DNA of 64,000 nucleotides from Struthidea cinerea (Eukaryota; Chordata; Aves; Passeriformes; Corcoracidae). The translations under genes and the position numbers were made by a program. The stretch spans positions 962,857 through 1,026,856 of the forward strand of contig VZTI01004085.1 of NCBI GenBank assembly GCA_013397865.1, read 5' to 3'. The first letter of the stretch is position 1, and each line of letters opens with the position of its first letter. The notes under the pieces are model-generated. The model was not told where the DNA came from. It saw nothing but the letters and a program-made list of their open reading frames with translations, and did no database searches. Shown here in pieces: positions 13,159-24,233 of this stretch.

Positions 13159-14068
13159 TGTCCTGGTTTGAAAGACAGGTGTCTGCCAAGGAAGGTGGGA
13201 ACCTCCCTTGAAATGGAAAATATGACCCCCTTCCCTCCAAATTATTATAACTCCAAAATTACAGAGCTTTCAGGCAAAGATATGGGAAAAGAAATAACAG
13301 TTCCTTACTAGAACATACATATATATATATATATGTATGTATAAAACAAGGCAAACAAACAACANGCTCGGTACCCTCACGGGGCCATGGCGGGCGGGCT
13401 GGATGGCGGAATGGGCTGCAGCAGGAACCTCGGAGCGGCGGCTGGGACGGCACTGCCCCCGGGTGGCAAACAAAATGTAACAGAAAACTCCGCAGCCATA
13501 GTAGGAACCGTGGAGCGCGAGGCAGACACGTAGTAGCGAGTTAAAGTGTAGCGAGAAAACCCAAAGCAGCGGCAGAAAGCAGGGCTGGGCAGCAGCAGCC
13601 AGTCTCCTGCAAGCGGCTGCCGCACGCAGCCGGGAGACACCCTCCAGGAAGGGGGAGGGTGTCGGGGTCCCATTCCCAGTCAGGTTAGGTGTTGGAAAGG
13701 TCCCAGTTCAACAGCTGCTCTTGCAAACAGAAGCTCACCCACAGTAAGGAGAAGCAGTGCAGGACAGAACTCCGTGGTGGCAGCAAATTCTTCCCACAGC
13801 AGCAGCCCAACCAGCTCACCTCTGGTCCTGAGAGCAAGAAAGCGAGAAAAGCTGAGCCCAGCCCCTCACCCCGCAGCCAAAATCTCACAGTATCTCTGCC
13901 CTTTCCAAGAGAAAGCCCCCCCCAGCTAAGAGACTGCAGCCAACTGCACCCCTTTCCCGCATCTTGGCCACTTCTTCTGTCTCTCTTAAGTATCATTATC
14001 GTCCATAGGCAACAAATGGGAGAAAACTCCCTGAGAGAAAGAAAAGAAAAAAATCCTAACCTCCAACA
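13159..14068 (+). mobile_element. Solo LTR, endogenous retrovirus, copy A (same family as 58133-59093)
   Basis: The element begins TGTCCTGGTTTGAAAGACAG and ends CTCCAACA, giving the TG...CA ends of a retroviral LTR. The flanking pentamers are GAGAA (13154-13158) and GGGAA (14069-14073), a probable 5-bp target-site duplication with one later substitution. The first 200 bp and the last 60 bp align by eye with the copy at 58133-59093 in the same orientation. A TATAAAA at 13340-13346 follows an AT dinucleotide tract and is the best promoter-like motif. The GC-rich middle holds an ambiguous base at 13365. No gag, pol or env sequence adjoins it, so it is a solo LTR left by recombination. A 5-bp duplication fits ERVL-like families, but the exact family name is not known to me. 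Open frames inside it on both strands (for example 13685-14116 minus) look like by-products of GC richness. Confidence 0.85.
13314..13346. repeat. AT dinucleotide microsatellite and TATA motif inside LTR copy A
   Basis: An alternating AT tract leads into GTATGTATAAAAC. Copy B has a similar AT tract at about 58288-58300, so the tract belongs to the LTR family and is not a separate insertion. TATAAAA at 13340-13346 could be the LTR core promoter, which is inferred from the motif alone. Confidence 0.7.
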
Positions 14069-14073
14069 GGGAA
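14069..14073. repeat. Right target-site duplication of LTR copy A (GGGAA)
   Basis: This is the partner of GAGAA at 13154-13158, with four of five bases identical. It lies immediately after the CCAACA end that copy B shares. Confidence 0.6.
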
Positions 14074-15227
14074 GAAGAAAAATCTGAGCCTGTTGTCTAC
14101 CCAGCATCGTCACCACAGTAGATGTTTCTTAGAGGAAAGGGGAACCTGGTCTGCACCTTGGTCTGGTGGGGTGTTTTCTACCACCCCAGAGCTCTGTCCT
14201 ACCCTTGATCCATTAGCTGTGGATCTGTTCATTGGAATTGGTCCTTACCCATGAGTGGCAGCCCTAGTTCTGCCTCAGTACCAATGTTATCTGTTCCTCA
14301 CGTCTTGCCAGCTTGTATCCTGTCTCCTCTCAGCTCTCCCTCTCCTGAAGTAGTAGCAATGCAATGCCTGCCCCAGGAGAACTGGGTGAGAGCCGTGGCC
14401 ACTATCTGGCCCAATGCTTGCTTGGCAGGAGAGAGACCACGGGGCAGGAGGGCGGGCAGGCAGAGAAGGGGACACGGAGCCAGGAAACTCTGGGCTGGTG
14501 TGCTGCCAGCGTGCTAAATCCTGCTTCACAAATTCACATCCCTATATGGATGTTTTCTTTTTTTTTTTTAATTACTCTTGAATTTCCCATGGCTTGAGGG
14601 ACAAGGCATTAATGGCAGTTGTTTAATTAATTTATACTCCAAGGAAGCAGAAGTCGTGCTATGCTCCGAACTGCATTTACCTGTGTTGACCCCACTCCAG
14701 TGAGGCGGCAGAGCTGAGCAGAGCCCAGTGGACGTCACCGAGGCTGTTTCAAGCGGATGTACCCAGCTGAGCTCAGAACACAGCAGTCATGAGGGCCACA
14801 GACTGTACTCAAAACTCATCTCCTTCCATGTGCCAGTCAGATCAATATTCACAACTATGTTTTTGACAATGCTGATTTAAAACTGTGTTATGGATTTCAG
14901 GGACCTGTAAGACCTTTGTAAACAAGAAAAAACCCCTGTGGCCTCCCCAGAAATCTTTATCAAAGTAATGTAAGGGCAGGCGCATGCATCAACAAATCTA
15001 TCTGGTAACTACTTCTGCGTCGTGCACTGTATTCAGAAAACTCTGAGGACTGCAAGTAGCGACAACACTGAATAACAACTATCAACAGGAGCTCCACAGC
15101 AGCTGCTCTCAGTGGCTGTCAGGACTCAGGAGAGCAGCAGATGAGCAACGCCCCACAACAAAACCTGGGGTAACACTGTCCAAAGGGAGCAGTGCTCCAT
15201 CCTGTTCCTGCAGCACAGGTTCGAACT
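14074..15227. other. Unique sequence downstream of LTR copy A, no gene seen
   Basis: GC is moderately elevated to about 14520, giving three overlapping frames of 77-88 codons on both strands, then the sequence is AT-rich. No internal retroviral sequence follows the LTR. Confidence 0.6.
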
Positions 15228-15400
15228 TTGCTTTACTGCAGTGGCACAATACCACTATGAAGTGGTGCTTCACTTAATTAAGTCAAAACTGAGACTACCA
15301 TGCATATTAATGAGCACCCTAATGAGCATTAATTTTTGATGTTCCTCGTTAACAAGGATTATAAACTATGACAAATTTCTGTTTGACTGAATGCCAAAAT
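15228..15400. promoter_or_regulatory. Candidate regulatory element with POU/homeodomain-type motifs
   Basis: GCATATTAAT (15302-15311) and GCATTAAT (15326-15333) both fit the GCAT-(0 to 3)-TAAT pattern recognised by class III POU factors. CTTAATTAAG at about 15273 is a homeodomain-type palindrome, and CTAATGAG lies between the two POU-like sites. Clustering of such motifs in unique AT-rich DNA is typical of developmental enhancers. That is inference only: AT-rich DNA produces these motifs by chance. Confidence 0.3.
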
Positions 15401-15903
15401 TTGGATGAGCGGAGGTTTAGAATTGTAAATCTGCACGCTTCCCCAGGGGATTAGAGCACCATGCAGATATGCTCTGAAAGCTTGCATGTCAAAGAAGAAA
15501 TATACATGTCACAAAAGGCTATCATCCACTGCCCTTCTACACGTGTCAGCAGAAAAGCACCCGCATCTTTCAAGGAGAGGCAATTCAGATTCAAGAATAA
15601 TAAAGGAAGTAGCCAACTCTCAAATGGTAAAAATGAATTATTCTTCTCTCATTGAAAGCAATGAAAGCGCTTTAATAGCAGAGGTGAACTCACCCCTCTG
15701 AGCTGTGTTTTGTGCAAACACTTGAACTCCTGTGCAAGTCTAGTAAACATGCAGGTTTGTATCTGTTGTCATGACATTGGCATGAATAAACTAAGCAGCT
15801 TTAAAAGATTAACATATCTCAAAAAAAGTCTGGCTCATGCAACACAGCTACAAGAAATTCTAGAGGATAACAAACCCATATGGATATTCCATGCAGATAT
15901 TTT

Positions 15904-15974
15904 TGGGGTTGTCCTGTGCAAGCTGGACTTGGGTCCCTTCCAACTAAGGACATGCTATGATTCCATGATTCTAT
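15904..15974 (+). mobile_element. CR1 LINE 3'-tail relic
   Basis: GGGGTTGTCCTGTGCAAGCT, then GGGTCCCTTCCAACTAAGGA and CTATGATTCCATGATTCTAT reproduce the extreme 3' end of a CR1 element in sense orientation, including a degenerate ATTCTATG octamer array at 15956-15974. Only about 70 bp is preserved, so this is a severely 5'-truncated insertion with no coding potential. Flanking duplications are not expected for CR1 and none was found. Confidence 0.88.
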
Positions 15975-18280
15975 TCCTGTGCTAATTTTTACAAGGGCTT
16001 CCTCAGGCTTCAGCTGCCTGACTCAAGCAATGAGCCGTGGGGCTCCATCACTGAAACACTCTCTTGATGTGTCTAAGCCACTGTTGCATTTTGTTCATTT
16101 GAAGATAATCAAAGTAGTTTTTTTAAAATTCCTACCTTGCTTTTGTTCTAATTCTATCACAATCAAGAACCACTTTGAAGATGATAAACACAACACACCA
16201 AGTGGGGCTCATAACACACCAGCTGAGGCTCATCTGCACTTCTTGCCCCTCACTGGTTCAGATGGAGCAAACTGGTGGTGTAAGAGTTTTATTCTTAAAA
16301 AATCATGAAGACAATGGCAAATGAGAAGGAGGAAAGCTGCAAAGTCAGGGGATCCTGCTCTGCTGCAGTTTCACCAAAAGCCTCCAGCAGTTCACTGCTA
16401 CACTCCACCTTACCCATTTAACCACCCCACAAGTGTGTGATCCAGACCGGTACTTGTGTCATGATTCTTGTAGCTAAAACTGAGGCTTCATAAAAAGTGA
16501 CTATTCAAAGTTATTTCTATTTCAGAATATTTAAAATTAAAATCTTTGTGAGGTTTTTCCCCTTTTTTATTTCTCTGTATTTTCTTCTAAGCATCACTAA
16601 AATCTGTAGTGACATTTTGCTTTGTTGTAATCTGGTTTTCAGAGGGGAAATGCACCTTTTTCAATAAATTTTCAAAACCATATTTTTTTTCCAAAATAAT
16701 AAATTCAGTAGTGTCGATATCTGCCTTCCACCCCCACCTCCCCAAAAAAACACCTAAACAAACAAAAACAACACAGAACTTTCAAAAAACTGCTCTCAAT
16801 GAGCAAGCAACTGAGGAGGGTGTCTGGCAGGCACACAAGGTCACCCAATTCACCATACACACCTGGCAAAACTCTGTGTTCACTGATCTTCTGTGCTGCA
16901 CCTCCTGCTGACATCCCACAAAAGCCTTTGCCTGTCTGATTACTTAATTTAATTGATTTTACTCTGGAGGTACTTGAATAGATTTGCTCCCCTTACTGCT
17001 CTCACTGCTGTTAATAAATCAGAAAATGGATTTTAAAAAAACCCACTACTCTCCTGTCTATACAGCAGCCAGTCCTGAATTGCCATCTGATTTTCTCTGT
17101 GATTGCTGACACTTTTCGACAGCAGAAATATTTCTGACACTCACACTAAACCAACCTGGATGTTTTATACCTGCTGAGAATCTTACAGTCCTGTCTCCCC
17201 AGCTGGGAAGGTGGAAATAATGTTGGCCTTTTCCAGTGATCCATGACAAATTTTCATTTCTATTTTCAGTTCACTTTCTATTGGTGTGCCTTTGATTTCT
17301 GTTTTGATGTTGTTTCCGATAATCAAAATAACAAATCCAGCTTTTTACTCACATCTTTCAAAACTATCATCAAATTATGACAGTTTCAGCATCCCAACAG
17401 GACAATTCAGAAAGACCTTCCATTAATATTTACACAGTAGGATCTCAGAGAAAAGAAAAATGAATTAGCTTACAACCATTGTTTAGGTCAGGAAGGTAAT
17501 TGTAATTGAAATATATTATCATCCTTATTTTTCTGTCAAAGTGAGTGATAACTGACAGCAGGATTTTCTAACTATCCCCCATTATTATAAATATTATGGA
17601 GGGGTTAATTTTTTTTCTTTGGAGCTGTGGAAAAATTGGGTCTAACTAGATTAAATGGCAAATTGACAAACACTGAGCTGAAAGCATCCAGTTGTCCCAG
17701 GTGAATAATGATGCTTTTGCAGTCACTTACTCTGCCCTGGAATCTGTCATTTAAAAAAATCTCACACAGTTGTTATCAACCTAAACATCTGGGATAGCAA
17801 TGGGGGCCACTCCTCTCAGTAATCTCCCTCATGCACTTCTGAAAAGGATGGAAAAAGAGATAAGTAATTACAAAAATCATATTTTGGAAAATATTTTTCC
17901 AACCGACCTGGAAATACACCATTTATGGAACAACCAATAATGGGATTTTCCCAATTTTGTGTTTTAGGCAGTGATTTGATAGAAGTATGGAGAGCTCTTG
18001 GAAAAGCCGCCAACTGCTGCTCAAAAAGGCCCCTCATTTTCAGATGGATGAAATCAGGATTGGTGTATCCTGCAACAGATGGCTATTTTATCTAATCAAG
18101 ATGTGATTCCCTAATTATGAAAGGTATGAGAGTGTGTGTATGTTTGTGGAAGGGGGAAGGAAGGTTCTCCACCAGGAAAAGTCTCCCTTCAAGAGTCCAG
18201 GAAATTTGCCAAACCACCATGAAATTATCAAAATATCACTTGTGCTTATTTCTTGGAAGTGCCACAAGACCTAATCTTGA
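15975..18280. other. Unique non-coding sequence, no gene seen
   Basis: AT-rich sequence after the CR1 tail. Frames reach 109 codons (15979-16308 plus) without domain signatures. It contains the 17884-17902 palindrome and an AT-rich stretch near 17580-17620. Confidence 0.6.
17884..17902. repeat. Perfect inverted repeat, 8-bp arms (TTGGAAAA/TTTTCCAA)
   Basis: TTGGAAAA (17884-17891) and TTTTCCAA (17895-17902) flank TAT. It is a short palindrome and could be chance. Confidence 0.85.
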
Positions 18281-18338
18281 ACAAAAAAAAAACAAAAACA
18301 AAAAAACAAAAACAAAACAAACAAACAAAAAAAAAAAA
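18281..18338. repeat. A-rich simple repeat (AAAAAC)n-like
   Basis: Nearly 60 bp of A with interspersed single C (ACAAAAAC, ACAAACAAAC), ending in a run of A. No SINE or retrocopy body is recognisable upstream, so it is annotated as low complexity. A second, shorter A/C tract lies at 18485-18529. Confidence 0.95.
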
Positions 18339-18484
18339 GTAATGTTTTTATCTTGATTAACAGACTTGTACTGCTCAGGAGTGCTCAGAAGACCTTCAAC
18401 CCCTGTCAACAAATGTAAGAATCCAGCTCTGAACATGCTGAAATTCATTAGTTCACAGATGTCAGGAATCAGGGGCAACTTGGA

Positions 18485-18529
18485 AAAAAAAAAACCCAGG
18501 ACAAACAAAACAACAAAACCCAAAACCCC
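18485..18529. repeat. A/C-rich low-complexity tract
   Basis: A run of A residues followed by AAACAAAACAACAAAACC and a CCCAAAACCCC segment. It is probably related by composition to the tract at 18281-18338. Confidence 0.9.
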
Positions 18530-20398
18530 AGGCCTGCACTTTGCACACGCTCACACCCACAAACACAAACAGACATGAAAGCAGACCGGCTGCCGGACCA
18601 GGTGTCTGCTTCCCACTGTTGCCCTCCATGAAAGCAAAGTAGTGAAGGCACCAGGACAGACAAGATCCCCTGTGACTCCATACTTCAAAATCAATCACTG
18701 TCTGTCACAGCGTGGGAGAGCAGGGGCACACATCTGCCCGCTGCTGCAGGGAGGAAGGGACGAGCTGACCCGCTGGGTGCCTGTGAGGCCTCTTCCTGGG
18801 ACAGGTCTGCAGTGTGACACTAGGAAAGGTAATCTGAGCTGCAGAGAAACACAGGGAAATGACAGGAATCCCCCACTGCCTGAGACAGGAAGGCAGCCTG
18901 CTCCCCTCCGCTGGCAGCTCTGCAGGGGCTGGCAGCAAGAGGACATCTGCAACAGCATCGTAAGCCTGAGGCAGAAGATGCCCTGCTGTCCTTTCCCTCA
19001 GTGCAGGCCCTTTCCCCTCTTCCTCCCTCACCGGGTCCAGCACAGCCCAGTGACAATGAGCAATAAGTTTATTTATAACTGTGTTGGCATTGTATGGATC
19101 AAACTGGCTTTTCTTAGCCAGCAATGACAGGTTCAGTGGTGCATTCCTGACTCCAAGCACATTCCCATTGAAATCTGCCACCAGGCTGCCAGGGCAAGGA
19201 GAATGGGATCAACATCAAAAGCTATTGTCATTCTCACCTCACCCCATTTAAATACATGTTTACAGGCAGCAGCAGAGGTTGCTCTCACTGTAGACACTGA
19301 GAGGACACAAATAAACTTTAATGAATACTGCCATAGCCCAGGTTAATAGACAAATGATTGGTATTTAACATAGCTCTTGGAGTGATTTCTAAAAGGAGAA
19401 ACCCACATTTTATACCTCCTATTCATGAACAAAAGCTATAGTGATATTTAGCTTGGCATTGGCTTGGCTTTGTGAGTTAGAGATTTAACTCCATTAATTT
19501 TCTGCTGATAAAATGTTATTTCAACTCATTCTATTGTCTATTTTTCCCTTGCCAAGATCTCCAATTCTTTTTTTCCCTTGCTACTCCTATCTGCACTAGA
19601 GGCTACGTAAAATCAAAGCTAGGCAGTGGAATATTTCCTTTATTGTCTGTTGATAAACTGGCAGTCTGCAGGGATTGCTCCATACAGCCTGTTCCATACA
19701 ATAGCCCCACAAGTTGCTGCTGCTGTGCTACCATGACTGCACAACAGGATTGCAAGAAATGCCCCCAAACTTGCATCTATTCCAGTTCTCAAAGAGTAAG
19801 ATTACCCCAGTGTAAAGAAACACCACTAGACATTCATGTAAAAGTGTATTGTTGGGAATAGAAACTTTCTTCTAAGATAAAAAAATAACATTTTAACAAT
19901 TAGAAAATTCTGCTTTAACATTTGTGACCAAACAGTTGGACTACTACATGAGATCACTGGGAATCAACCCAAAACTGATTTATCTGGATTTACTTGCCAA
20001 GCTGAATGACAAGTTGAAAACTGAAGCAACCAATTATCTTTTGAAAATAGTTGCCTCAAATAGTTGCCTTTCTAAAATACTTCCTCAGTCCATGATGGAG
20101 AACAGAGTTAAGAAAGAGTAGCACTCCTCCTCGGCAGACACAGTGCAGATAAAACCACCTCTCTTGCAAAAATCTCAAAAAAAAGAAGAATATAAATTCA
20201 GGACTCTGCTACTAGAGCAGAATGCAGTTTCCACCTCTGACAACTTCATGCTACATGGAAAATATTAGTTAAGAGTGAGACACTAATGTAAGGAAAAGAG
20301 GATAGAACAGCTAAGGTGAAGAAAACAGAAAATTTTGCAAGAATAGCTCTGAGTGCTTTTCCTTATTTAATATGTTTAAGGCTACCAGTAGGAGTGTG

Positions 20399-20416
20399 CT
20401 AATGAAAAATCATTAG
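20399..20416. promoter_or_regulatory. Palindromic homeodomain-type site CTAATGAAAAATCATTAG
   Basis: The arms CTAATGA (20399-20405) and TCATTAG (20410-20416) are perfect reverse complements around AAAA, placing two TAAT cores in inverted orientation. Such paired cores can bind homeodomain dimers. Binding is inferred from the motif, not shown. Confidence 0.35.
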
Positions 20417-23400
20417 CTGATGATATCAGGTTAGGAGACCTGATCAATACTCAAAGGAGGAACTGAGTATCACACAAGAGCTACAAGATCAAAGCTGAAC
20501 ACCAGGCATTTAAGAACTACAAGGGTTTTGCTGTAAAGTGGAAACTGTGGAGAGAATTGAGGACGAGGAAGACTTCGGCATGTGGCTACAGACATGGCAA
20601 ACACAGTGCTAGTGGGCATCAACAAGCCAGCTGCAGCAAGGACACAGGTATCAATGCAATTCTCCAAGCACTGAAGGAAATTCAAGGCTGAGAACAGTGA
20701 TGGTTATTGTCATTAAAGAAAATCTCTTAAAGAGAAGTGTTATTTTTACCCTCAAATGAATGGGCATGTGTTGAGCAAAGACTGAAAACAAAAACTAGGG
20801 GGGAAAAGATTATCTAAGAAAAACATTCAGCAACAGTCTTTGGATAATGGAAACAGCAGAAAAGGAAGTAGCTTGAGTTTAATATATTTGTGACTGGGAA
20901 TATTTTGTATGATGTGAACGGAATTACAATTCCCTGCATTGGTAGGCTGCTGGACAATGCTCTGGGAAGCGCTGCCCAGCCCAGTGCTCTTGTGCTCCAC
21001 TTGGCAGGAGTCACCTTGAGCTGGATGATTCTGCAGGATTAAGGCCTAAGGGAATTCATCATATTTAATATTAAAGACTTTACTTTGACACAATTTCAAT
21101 TGACTACAACAAATCAAAGCAAACTCTGCAATAAATGTCTTCATAATGCCTTGTGCTGTAGCTGTACTTTGAAAGTCCAAAATCAATAAAAGCAAAATGG
21201 TGACATATGTTTGTATTATTTGGAAAGCTAAATGCATGCAAGGGATCTGTCACTGCAGGATTAATAGAGTACAAGATGTTCTGTTTGTTGGGCATCTGAT
21301 TGTCTGTCTCATAATATGAATTTTGAAATAGCTAGGGATTTCTGCTAGTGCATTTGCAGGTTTATGCTGAATTTCATATTAACAATAAATCATCCTGTAT
21401 GTATAGTTCTCTTTTTCAATTTACTGCAACATAACTTCATCAATCCACACAGGGAATAGGGCCATACGTGTAATGAGTAGAAATCTGATAATAAAATATT
21501 AAGTAAGACAACAAAACAAAAACATTTGAAATATTAATACCAAGGCTCTAAAATAACCCTCATTGCTATTCAGCCTACATTTGGTGTGCACATACCTCTT
21601 ATGTTTGGGTGGAGTGACAGCAGCAGAGTGCCAAGTAGCCTATCCTAATGACTGCAAAATAATCTACTGGAAATTAGGAAATCCATTTAACAATGATGTA
21701 AATGAAAGTAAGATGCATTCTGTTGTGAGGTGAAAGACATTATTTTTACTCTAGTTGGCAAAATTACCTTTGACCAAGTAATTATTCACTACCTTAGATC
21801 CTTTTCTACACACTGAGCGCTTCACGAAGTGAATGTAAATGTATTTGTCAAGACGGATCCTTGGCCATCTCTGTGTCTGCGCTAATGAGGCAGAGAAGAA
21901 TTCCTGACCCAGTGAGGTCCCCCTGGTGCTGGACACAGCATGGCCTGTGCTAAGCCTGTGCTTAAGCATTCCCTTGACTCCCAGCACCCCCTTCCAGCAG
22001 ACATCGCAGCACATGCCTAGATTGGATCCCACGCTGACACAGGCATGGCAGCAATAGAAACTCTGCACACACCCATGTACTCACCTGAAATCAGGGCACA
22101 TACCTTTGCCCTGGCCTTTTTGGTATCTCCTGCAGATTCAGATACTGAAACTCATGGAATTACTCCAGTTTTGGATTCAATTTTTAAATGCATCTTTATT
22201 CAAAATCCATAGACAAGACTTTTTCAAGATCAAATGATTTTGGTATTCCACAAAATACAGCTCTCCCATCCCATGTGTCATGTAAATAGGCTCATGAATT
22301 GAGTCATTCTCCTCAGCTAACCAGGATCATATTTACTTAACTGATGTGAACAGACAAAGAAAAATATACCACTTGCTCAATGTGTGCAAAATTTATGGTT
22401 TGTAGCTGACATAATGTGTTTAACAATTTTATCCAAGTTTCAATCTAGGACAAAACAAATATGTTCACATAATCCCAAGCAATATTGTAGCAGTTGCCTG
22501 CAGTAAGTGATTTAAAGTTTTAATTAATCATTAAGTACACTGTACAGTTTTATCTTTTTACAGGTTTATCTTTTTAAATAAAAATATGCAAAACTTCCAG
22601 AGTCATTAACAATTTAATAAGCTGTTTAAACAAGAGAAGTCTTTGAAATGCTTGATCTGTGCCTGTGCCTTCTAAGCATCATGCAATAATTTATCGTTTT
22701 TACAAATTGCTTGTCAGCTGGACCAAAAAGATGTGTTCTACAATTATTTCCATTCTGGAAAGGGTCTATATAATCTTCATGTCAATGGGTACAAGAAGTG
22801 TATGGAATCAGGTAAAATATATGTTTCATTGAGAAAATGTTAATTGGCCTTATGTCATTAAGATTTGCAGAGAACCCAAGGAAAAAATGTTCTATTGCCA
22901 GACCACAGAGCTGCAATATCTACATTTTATATGCAATAACATAAACAGACAACAGCAGCAATAACCAAGTGGAGCATACTGGACTTGACAGCATAAAGTC
23001 ACCTGCAGGACACTGCTCATGCAACTCTGTGTTGTCAAAAGGTCATCATATATCTTCACCTGCAGCTGGAGGGTATTTACCTGGATATCCACCAGTTTCA
23101 CCTCCAAATTAGGCTGTTTTTGCCAGAGGAGGGTGTGTTAGTAATGAGGATGACCTTCACCATTGCAGAGCCATTTCAGCTGTCCCCTACTTGAGCTGGA
23201 ATTGGGTTAGCTTGGCACAAATTTGCTATATAAGTGAAACAGCAGATGTGCAGCTCAGGGCTCCACTTCCCTTGTTTGGGTATTAAGCAAGAACAGAGGC
23301 AGGGAAGATTCTCTCCAGATCTTGCCTACATTCAGTCACTATTTGTCCCATCATATGAAGTTCATGATAATGCAGCTGATGGCATACATTTAATGAACTA

Positions 23401-24192
23401 TCACATACATAGGAGGGAGAATCCCCCAGTGACCTGCAGCAGGAACTCCTGAGTGTCAGCTTTCTCCTCGCCACCTTCCCACAGTAACCTACAGCCATGG
23501 GACAGTCTGGGACCTACAGTAAAACCTCCTACCAAGAGAACAGTAGTTTGAGTGAATATTGTGATTAAAGGCACCGAGTGCCATAATTTGACACTTGACT
23601 CTACCTGGTGTCAGGGCAGAGTCACTGTGTAAAACTGAACCACTGAGAAATCCAGCTGCTGTAGCACTCCCTTGCTTTAACAGGTAACCTTTCAATATCT
23701 TCCTATTATTGCCACATGGTATTTAGTCAATAGAGAAAAAGTCTTACTGCATTTGAAAGTCTGATACCAGTCTCTAAGTGCTTCTTATGAAGACAGCTGA
23801 CAAGTAGCCATTACTTTACTGGTTTACACTGAGACTTGCATTCTGGTTTTATTGTATTTTTAATTATTTAATTAATATTGTTAAGGAGAAACAGAACTAG
23901 TCTAAAATTTGACCTCATTGATTTCAATATCCAGTTCCTGCTATGGTACATGAAACATTCTGTGGAAATTTCTGGATAGAGTGTAGTGATTAATCTCATC
24001 CAAATTCATGGACTTCAATACACTGCACTCACAACTTAATAATTCTTTTCAAGTTCTATTTTCTGCAATAGCTTATAGAACCTTGTTTTATAAGCATAAA
24101 ATTTAACCATTTTTTAACTGCAGAGGCAATAATGGCGCTTGTCAAGGCTTGCTGGTCTCTAAATACCCACACTGGCACCTCACCATGCTGAC

Positions 24193-24233
24193 TCATTACA
24201 CCTCATTCCCAAATCATTATACCTCATTCCCAG
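24193..24233. repeat. 21-bp tandem duplication
   Basis: TCATTACACCTCATTCCCAA is followed at once by TCATTATACCTCATTCCCAG. Two units with about two differences indicate an older slippage duplication. Confidence 0.85.

Noticed and set aside
13366..13375. GCTCGGTACC beside the N resembles a cloning-vector polylinker
   Set aside because: Only about ten bases match, no further polylinker or vector sequence follows, and the sequence continues as LTR aligned with copy B.
13685..14116. 143-codon minus-strand frame as a gene
   Set aside because: It lies almost wholly within LTR copy A, is mirrored by a plus-strand frame over the same bases, and shows no domain.
18281..18338. A-rich tract as a SINE tail
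   Set aside because: No tRNA-, 5S- or 7SL-derived body precedes it, so it is treated as low complexity.
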